Below, one piece after another: positions 58,680-64,000 of a stretch of 64,000 nt of DNA. The stretch lies in the NCBI GenBank assembly GCA_937906475.1, contig CALCZA010000057.1:1-64000 (forward strand), read 5' to 3'. The notes under the pieces are model-generated. The model did not search any database. It was not told the DNA's origin and saw only the letters and a program-made list of their open reading frames with translations. This DNA is from an uncultured bacterium. Lineage in GTDB: Bacteria; Planctomycetota; UBA1135; UBA2386. Every line of letters begins with the position of its first letter. The first letter of the stretch is position 1. Position numbers and translations under genes: made by a program.

Positions 58680-60767
58680 CTAGCCGAGTTCGAACTGTCG
58701 CTTCGCGTCGACGACATCGCGGTTGATCGCGACGATCGCTTCTTCCAACCGGTGGGTCAGCGACTCCCCCTTGCCGGCCTGTAGTGCGACCTGGCGCATC
58801 ATCTGGATCGCCATGCGCAGGTTGCGAACGACATCACCAGCAGCGCCGCTGGTCAGATGCTCGAGGTCTTCGATCGAACCGCCCCTGCTCCAGCAATCGA
58901 CGGCGGCGGCGATGCCCCAGTCCGGTTCCTTGACTGGGTGCAAGACGCCTTGCGCCATCTCGATCTCGCGGAAGCGACGCACTGCATTGTTGGCCTTCTT
59001 CATCAGCGGGCCTTCATCTTCCTGCTGGCCGTCCGAGCGCCGACGCTCTTCGAAGATCAACGCCGTGAAGGTGGCTGCGAGTTGGTGCATGTCCATCGCC
59101 TCGAGCACACCGCTGAACATCAGTTCGGCGACTTGGATCTCGTAGCCGTTGATGCGTTGTGCGATCTTGCCGCGCGGCATCAAGCCATCGACGTCGATGT
59201 ATCCAGCTGAGCGCAGCACGTTGACGCGAACCGCTAGCGACGCGTGCGCTGCGGCGCGCTTCTTCTTGCGCGCAGCCGCCGAGCCGCTCATCGCCTGGAA
59301 GGCGGCGAAGCTCTTGTCGTAAGCTGCCTGCAAGCCCTTGGTGCCGAGGCGGTCATACAAGTTGAGGATCGTCGAGTATGACAGGTTGAAGCGCGATGTA
59401 ATCGGCTCGACCTTGCCGCCGTGGTAGCGCGACAATGGCGCGTCGCGCAGGTCTTCATCCTCGAGGATAGAGATCACCAAGCCGCTGGCGTCGAGGCCTT
59501 GGCGACCGGCGCGCCCCGCCATCTGCAGGTAATCGCGCGCCTTCATGTAGTTCATCTGCACGCCGTCGTATTTGCGCAGTAGATCGAAGATCGCCGTGCG
59601 CGCGGGCATGTTGATGCCGAGCGCAAACGTCTCGGTCGTGAATAGCAATTTCAGTAGGCCGGACGTGAACAAGCGTTCGACGACTTCCTTGTGAATCGGC
59701 AGCACCCCGGCGTGGTGGAAGCCGACGCCCGACGTCGCACGGCTGTGGATTGCGGCCAATGCCGGGTCTTCTTTAGGGTCGAGTTCAAAGCGTTCGCAGA
59801 TGTCGTTGAACAGGTCTTCGATGCCGAGCCGCTCCTTGCGATCGAGCAGCCGTCTTTGCATGCTGCGCTCGGCTTTGATCTCGCACTCCTTGCGCGAGAA
59901 GCAGAAGTAGAGCGCTGGCAACAGTTCGCGGTTTTGAATCTCGTCGAGCAGCATCACGTAGGGACGTGGCCCGGTGGGGAAGCGGCGGCCCTTACGGTCA
60001 TTGCGGTCGCGCTTGCCAAAGCGCCCGCCGCGCTCGGGGCGACCGAACTTGACGCCCTCAGCCTTGTCGCGTTCTGCCGCACGTTCTTGGAGTGCGATTG
60101 CGCGCGGGCGCTGTGCTAGTTGGAAGACGCCGGCATCCTTGTGGAACAGTCGGTGCGACAGCGGCACCGGTCGCTTCTTGTGCTCAATGACGGTCAGTTC
60201 TTGTGGTCGCACTTCGCGAACCCACTCACCAAACTCGTGCAGGTTGGCGATCGTCGCGGACAAGCCGACGAAGCGGACGTGGTCGGGCGCGAAGATCAGG
60301 CTCTCTTCCCAAACCGTGCCGCGATCGACGTCGTCGAGGAAGTGCACTTCATCGAAGATCGCGAAGTCGGTATCGGCGAAGCGCTCTGGATCTTCGAATA
60401 CCGCATTGCGGAAGATCTCGGTCGTCATGATGACGAGCGGTGCATCCGGGTCGAGCGTCAAGTCGCCGGTCATCAAGCCGACGCGCAGGCCATCGGCTTT
60501 GAAGTCGCGGAACTTCTGGTTGCTGAGCGCCTTGATCGGACTCGTGTAGATCGCGCGGCGACCGGCCTTCACGGCTTGTTCGATCGCATACTCGGCAACC
60601 AACGTCTTGCCAGCGCCGGTGGGGGCTGCGAGCAGCACGTTGTCGCCAGAGTCAATTGCTTCGGCAGCTTCGACTTGGAACGAGTTGAGCGTGTAGCCCT
60701 TGAACTGAATCTGATTTGCCGGGTCTTGATCCGGTTCATTCTGGCGTTTGGGCACGGGTTGCAGCAT
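58680..60767 (-). CDS. Ski2/Mtr4-type RNA helicase
   Basis: 695 residues. Motif I APTGAGKT, motif II DEVH (FDEVHFLDDVDRGT), motif III SATIAN, and motif VI QMAGRAGRQG. The C-terminal part (YEIQVAELMFSGVLEAMDM and a helical end) resembles the DSHCT region. Between the two RecA folds there is a basic Arg/Gly insert (ERGGRFGKRDRNDRKGRRFP). The enzyme probably unwinds RNA during decay. It is convergent with nadK, 33 bases apart. Confidence 0.92.
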   Translation of the reverse strand: MLQPVPKRQNEPDQDPANQIQFKGYTLNSFQVEAAEAIDSGDNVLLAAPTGAGKTLVAEYAIEQAVKAGRRAIYTSPIKALSNQKFRDFKADGLRVGLMTGDLTLDPDAPLVIMTTEIFRNAVFEDPERFADTDFAIFDEVHFLDDVDRGTVWEESLIFAPDHVRFVGLSATIANLHEFGEWVREVRPQELTVIEHKKRPVPLSHRLFHKDAGVFQLAQRPRAIALQERAAERDKAEGVKFGRPERGGRFGKRDRNDRKGRRFPTGPRPYVMLLDEIQNRELLPALYFCFSRKECEIKAERSMQRRLLDRKERLGIEDLFNDICERFELDPKEDPALAAIHSRATSGVGFHHAGVLPIHKEVVERLFTSGLLKLLFTTETFALGINMPARTAIFDLLRKYDGVQMNYMKARDYLQMAGRAGRQGLDASGLVISILEDEDLRDAPLSRYHGGKVEPITSRFNLSYSTILNLYDRLGTKGLQAAYDKSFAAFQAMSGSAAARKKKRAAAHASLAVRVNVLRSAGYIDVDGLMPRGKIAQRINGYEIQVAELMFSGVLEAMDMHQLAATFTALIFEERRRSDGQQEDEGPLMKKANNAVRRFREIEMAQGVLHPVKEPDWGIAAAVDCWSRGGSIEDLEHLTSGAAGDVVRNLRMAIQMMRQVALQAGKGESLTHRLEEAIVAINRDVVDAKRQFELG

Positions 60768-61113
60768 CGCACAGCGTCTCGACGAACGCGAGAAGTGCTG
60801 CGACGGGGGGGCACGCAGTTGTGCGCGAGCGATGGCCGTCGCGGCAATGTACTCACAAGAATTGTGGAAAGTTCCCCACCGGTGAGTTGAGTCATCCCGA
60901 AATCACTCACTGGTTTGATGCCGTTGCGTTGCTATGCTCGGCGTTGTTCCGTTAGTCAGACGGAGCATTTCACGCGCGGCTGCGGACTTCGTGCTAGCAC
61001 ACTCTGCTGGCACATCGTCCATACGCAGCCGTTCAGGTCTACAAGCGGTGGGGGTCACCACCGCACTCCCTAAACCAGTCTGCCCATACCGGGCATTGCC
61101 CTGGAGCCTACAA
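60768..61113. other. Divergent intergenic region
   Basis: No supported gene. TATGCT at 60934-60939 may be part of a promoter for the plus-strand gene, with a long leader of about 170 bases if so. The ORF running from 60934 into the next gene is not used before 61114. Confidence 0.4.
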
Positions 61114-61368
61114 ATGGAAAACAAGTCCGAAGTCAACGTTGGTAAGTTCGTCGGTCGCCACCTCTCGCAAATCAAACTCATGACGCGCCTGCTCGACCAC
61201 GAGCTTGAGGCCGCCAAGGGTGCGCGTGAGGTCACGCTCGATCGCGATCTGCTTGAGAACGTTCTCGACACGCTCGAGATCTTCACCGACGACTGCGAGA
61301 TCGTCAGCGGCGGCTCGCGTGCGCGCGCCAAGGTCGAGAACAAGCCGGTCGTCGCTCGCCTTAACTGA
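61114..61368 (+). CDS. Small conserved-looking protein, unknown
   Basis: 84 residues from ATG 61114, with CTGGAG upstream. Helical and charged (LTRDLL-like core EVTLDRDLLENVLDTLEIF), no membrane segment. Well-formed codon use, so probably real. Its role may relate to the FtsQ-like gene 119 bases downstream. Confidence 0.6.
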   Translation: MENKSEVNVGKFVGRHLSQIKLMTRLLDHELEAAKGAREVTLDRDLLENVLDTLEIFTDDCEIVSGGSRARAKVENKPVVARLN

Positions 61369-61487
61369 TCGTCTTCATTACTGCCGGCCCTATTGCCGCG
61401 CGCGGTTGCAACGTTCGTCGTCGCGCCGCCGCGCAGTTGCCTCAATTGTGGCCTCGTAAGAGTGCTTCACCAGAGTGCCTCAGCTAG

Positions 61488-62426
61488 ATGAAGTCGAACC
61501 AGTCCACCTGGGCGGTTCGGGTGTTCGTGCTAGTCGCGTTCGCCGTCACCGTCTGGCTCTGCGGGCCAAATGCCGCAGCCGTGCTTGCCGCCAGATTTGG
61601 GGGCGAAGCACAACCTGGACCCACGGTCACCCTTGACCATGTGGGGTTCATGGATCGCCCCGATTGGTTGGATGCCGAGATGCTTGTTTCGGTCGCCGAG
61701 TCGGTTTCGCCTTGGCTGTCGGATGAAGTTGGCCTGCTCGATGAGGAAACTTCACGTCGCATGCGCGAGGGTCTATTGGGGACGTCGTGGGTGCGCCATG
61801 TGCGCGTCGAGCGAGTCTTCCCAGACCGCTTCCGTTTGCATCTGAGTTTGCGTCGCCCGTTACTCTCGGTGCTGACCGCCGATGCTGAGCCGCTTTGCCT
61901 GGTCGACGAGGATGGCACCATGCTTCCTTGGGTCGATTGCGAACTGCCGAGTCTGTATTTGTACCGTGAAGGTGGTGCTCCGACGATGGCGGTTCAGTTG
62001 GGTCAGGTGAGTGACGAACCACGGGTGCGCGTTGCCGCTGGCATCGCCAAGGAATGGCACGCGCAATTGGCGCCACTGGTCGAACAGTGTCCGCGGTTGC
62101 TTGAGATTGACGTGACTAACTTGGGTGAACGTTGGATCCTTGGTCCTGAATACCCCGAGGTTCGGGTGCACGTCCAGCGCATCGATGGTCTGCCGGTGGT
62201 GTTCGGTTATGGGCGGCCCGTCGATAGCCCGCTCGCTCGCGTGCCAGTTCGTCGTAAGGCGGAAGTGCTTGGGCAGATCCTCAAACAGCACGAAGGCCTC
62301 GAGGAACTGGTCGCCGGCGATCTGCGCTTCTCGCGTCGTTGGGCCGACTACCTGCAGCCGCGCCAACCTGGCGTTCCGGATCCGAATGGTCCGTGGAAGG
62401 AACTGCTGCCGCCCGAAGGCCGCTAG
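61488..62426 (+). CDS. FtsQ/DivIB-like membrane protein
   Basis: 312 residues. One N-terminal membrane helix (VRVFVLVAFAVTVWLCG), then a POTRA-like region. The segment LGTSWVRHVRVERVFPDRFRLHLSLRRPL and LCLVDEDGTMLPW matches the FtsQ pattern (pwV..a.V.r.wP..l.v.v.Er.P and LvD..G.v). GDLRFSRRWADYLQP near the C-terminus matches the FtsQ end. FtsQ links the divisome in the periplasm. Many Planctomycetota lack FtsZ, so a division role here is an inference. Confidence 0.6.
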   Translation: MKSNQSTWAVRVFVLVAFAVTVWLCGPNAAAVLAARFGGEAQPGPTVTLDHVGFMDRPDWLDAEMLVSVAESVSPWLSDEVGLLDEETSRRMREGLLGTSWVRHVRVERVFPDRFRLHLSLRRPLLSVLTADAEPLCLVDEDGTMLPWVDCELPSLYLYREGGAPTMAVQLGQVSDEPRVRVAAGIAKEWHAQLAPLVEQCPRLLEIDVTNLGERWILGPEYPEVRVHVQRIDGLPVVFGYGRPVDSPLARVPVRRKAEVLGQILKQHEGLEELVAGDLRFSRRWADYLQPRQPGVPDPNGPWKELLPPEGR

Positions 62427-62455
62427 CAGAAGACCTGCATGCGAACGTGTTCGGC

Positions 62456-63883
62456 CTACTGGGCCGCCGCTGCGTGTACATCACGCAGGAATCCATGCAG
62501 GTCGAAGCCGCCGCTCTTGGTGCAACCCAGCCGCACAACGATCAGCTCGGCGTTCGGAGAGATCACGCAGTACTGACCTTCATGGCCATCCATGCTGAAC
62601 AGGTCTGCTGGTAAGCCCGGCCACTTGCGAGCTTTCTCGCCGTCGCCATCAGGGTCGGCGTTGAGCCAGATCTGGTGGCCGTAGCGACCATTGCTCGCGG
62701 GCACTGGTGTGGTCGATTGCTTGACCCAGCCCTCTGGCAACAGGCGTTCGCCGAAGAAGACCCCATCTTGTTGGAACAGCAACCCGAGGCGTGCCCAGTC
62801 GCGCGCCGACGCGTAGCAATATGAGCTGCCGACGAACGTGCCGCTCGGGTCGGTTTCGAGAATGGCCGTGCTCATGCCTAGCGCGTTGAACAAGCGCGCC
62901 GGGTATTGCCAGTAGTCTGCGTCTTTGTCGAACGAGTCGCGCAGCAGTTTGCACAGCAGGTTGCTCGAGCCGCTGGCGTATTGGAACTGTTCGCCTGCGT
63001 TGCTGGTCTGGGGTAGCGCGGCGTAGACCGCGGCGTGATCTGCGGAGCCAAACAGCATGTGCAGGGCGTGACTGTTGGGGTCGGCGTAGTCCTCGTCCCA
63101 CGCAATGCCCGCCGTCATGCTCATCAAGTTGCGGACCGTTGGCGGGCGCATCGAGTTGCTGTGCTGGGCACTGTCATTCTGAACCTTGTCGCGAGCCTGC
63201 GCGTCGAGGTCAAACTTGCCGTCGCCAACGCGCATGCCGACGAGCGCGTTGGTTAGCGACTTGCTCATCGACCACCCAGGCAGCGGCATCGCCTGGTCGA
63301 AGCCACTGGCATAGCGCTCGGCAACGAGTTGGCCCTTGTGTACGACCACGATCGCGCGCGTGTTGATCGGCTGCTTGGAGTTGTGTTCTGCGAAGGCGCG
63401 ATCGATCGCCGCGGTGAGCCTCACGTGATCGATTCCGGTCGCTGGCTTCTGGTTGACGGTTTCGTTGCCTGGCCAAGCCGTGCCCTCTGCGCGCACCCGG
63501 ACCGGCGCCGGTGTCACCCGGAAACTACGACGCGCCTTGCTCGGTGCCGCGGTCGATACCAGCAGCGCGCACCCGAGCGCTGGCATTCGCTGTGCGATCG
63601 CCTTTGCCTCGCCAATCCGGCACGTGACCAGTTGGGCTTCGTGGTCGATATCGAATTGCAGCAACGGCTTGATAAGTATTTCGAGTGGGCGAGTCGGTGC
63701 GAGTTCCTGAGCGAGAACGGACTCGAGCGTGCGGCCACTGACGAAGATCGCCGATGCGGTGATCTTGGCTGCGTAGGCTGCCGCTACCTGGGCCATCTCC
63801 TTACTCGGCATCTGCGCGGCAACCGAGATCGGTGCCAAGCTGATAGCGAGCGGAATCGCGATCGAGATGGGGATTCTGCGCAT
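62456..63883 (-). CDS. Secreted serine hydrolase of the beta-lactamase/class C family
   Basis: 475 residues from ATG 63883. Signal peptide ends in VAAQ. After an N-terminal extra segment of about 150 residues comes the penicillin-binding fold: SMSKS (SxxK) gives the catalytic Ser and Lys, YASGSSN the second motif, and GHEGQ replaces KTG. Members include esterases and D-aminopeptidases; the substrate is not predictable. Confidence 0.85.
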   Translation of the reverse strand: MRRIPISIAIPLAISLAPISVAAQMPSKEMAQVAAAYAAKITASAIFVSGRTLESVLAQELAPTRPLEILIKPLLQFDIDHEAQLVTCRIGEAKAIAQRMPALGCALLVSTAAPSKARRSFRVTPAPVRVRAEGTAWPGNETVNQKPATGIDHVRLTAAIDRAFAEHNSKQPINTRAIVVVHKGQLVAERYASGFDQAMPLPGWSMSKSLTNALVGMRVGDGKFDLDAQARDKVQNDSAQHSNSMRPPTVRNLMSMTAGIAWDEDYADPNSHALHMLFGSADHAAVYAALPQTSNAGEQFQYASGSSNLLCKLLRDSFDKDADYWQYPARLFNALGMSTAILETDPSGTFVGSSYCYASARDWARLGLLFQQDGVFFGERLLPEGWVKQSTTPVPASNGRYGHQIWLNADPDGDGEKARKWPGLPADLFSMDGHEGQYCVISPNAELIVVRLGCTKSGGFDLHGFLRDVHAAAAQ

Positions 63884-63915
63884 GCGTGAATGGTAGCCAA
63901 CGCGCGGCGAAGGTT

Positions 63916-63921
63916 TACGAT
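63916..63921 (+). promoter_or_regulatory. Candidate -10 box of the last gene
   Basis: TACGAT in GGTTTACGATGTG, 8 bases before ATG 63930, matching the TAnnnT pattern. Confidence 0.3.
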
Positions 63922-63929
63922 GTGCGTCG

Positions 63930-64000
63930 ATGCGCATGTGGATCTTGTCGATGACTTTGCTGCTCGGAGCGTGCAGTGCTTCGGCTGCTTTGGTGGTGCC
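63930..64000 (+). CDS. Start of a lipoprotein gene (cut by the window)
   Basis: The visible 23 residues begin MRMWILSMTLLLGACSASAA, a lipoprotein signal (LGAC). The rest lies outside the window. Confidence 0.6.
   Translation, partial: MRMWILSMTLLLGACSASAALVV

Noticed and set aside
59691-60890. Plus-strand ORFs in the helicase region
   Set aside because: Shadows of the helicase, whose motifs are unmistakable.

Overview
The window looks like chromosomal DNA of a free-living Planctomycetota bacterium of moderately high GC content. The basis is the protein style rather than a marker gene. It encodes HEAT proteins ending in an 'LTGQ...W..W' tail, a pseudopilin set, many short lipoproteins, a serine/threonine kinase beside an ECF sigma factor and FHA-like protein, and secreted families with no recognisable enzyme domain. 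The lineage call is an inference. No phage, insertion sequence, CRISPR or plasmid feature was seen. About 50 protein genes and two tRNAs cover most of the sequence.

Layout. 0.3-7.7 kb: metK, a membrane HEAT protein, pyk, rplM-rpsI, a YebC-type regulator and a degenerate GGDEF protein. 7.7-14.6 kb: a signalling block with a long helical protein ending in FHA-like folds, a small membrane lipoprotein, a serine/threonine kinase, an ECF sigma factor overlapping a zinc-finger anti-sigma-like gene, and a membrane coiled-coil protein, closed by a strong hairpin. 14.8-18.7 kb: sucC-sucD, a small membrane protein, tatA and a long-chain polyprenyl diphosphate synthase. 18.8-23.4 kb: a lipoprotein-resB-ccsA operon for System II cytochrome c maturation, with overlapping stop and start codons. 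23.6-28.9 kb: folD (minus), a rhomboid protease, a 707-residue secreted protein and serS. 28.9-31.8 kb (minus): four type II secretion pseudopilins in the order G-H-I-J, the last with a collagen-like tail. 32.6-39.2 kb: an S9 peptidase coupled to a lipoprotein, a secreted thioredoxin-like protein with a repeat tail, and comEC. 39.5-47.4 kb: coaD, ridA, a membrane protein, a TlpA-like protein without cysteines, a double ABC ATPase coupled to an M16-like secreted protein, and a fusion of an MglA-type GTPase with a histidine kinase. 47.5-47.9 kb: tRNA-Lys and tRNA-His. 48-53.4 kb: a receiver-like ORF, a secreted protein, a large TPR lipoprotein with an HERRH motif, and a HEAT protein followed by a decayed partial copy. 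53.5-60.8 kb: a coiled-coil protein, ispA, dxs and nadK, then a Ski2-type helicase (minus). 61-64 kb: a small unknown gene, an FtsQ-like gene, a secreted serine hydrolase (minus) and the start of a lipoprotein gene at the edge.

How the genes fit together. metK, pyk, sucCD, folD, coaD, nadK, serS, rplM and rpsI are housekeeping. ispA and dxs (isoprenoid supply), the long-chain prenyl synthase (quinone or lipid tails) and resB-ccsA (cytochrome c) suggest respiratory metabolism. TatA, the pseudopilins and many signal peptides point to heavy export. The most unusual items are the single-chain MglA GTPase-histidine kinase, the kinase/FHA/ECF signalling block, a FolD in which two catalytic positions are changed (Lys to Gln, Asp to Glu), and several enzyme folds that have lost their catalytic residues (GGDEF, M16, TlpA).
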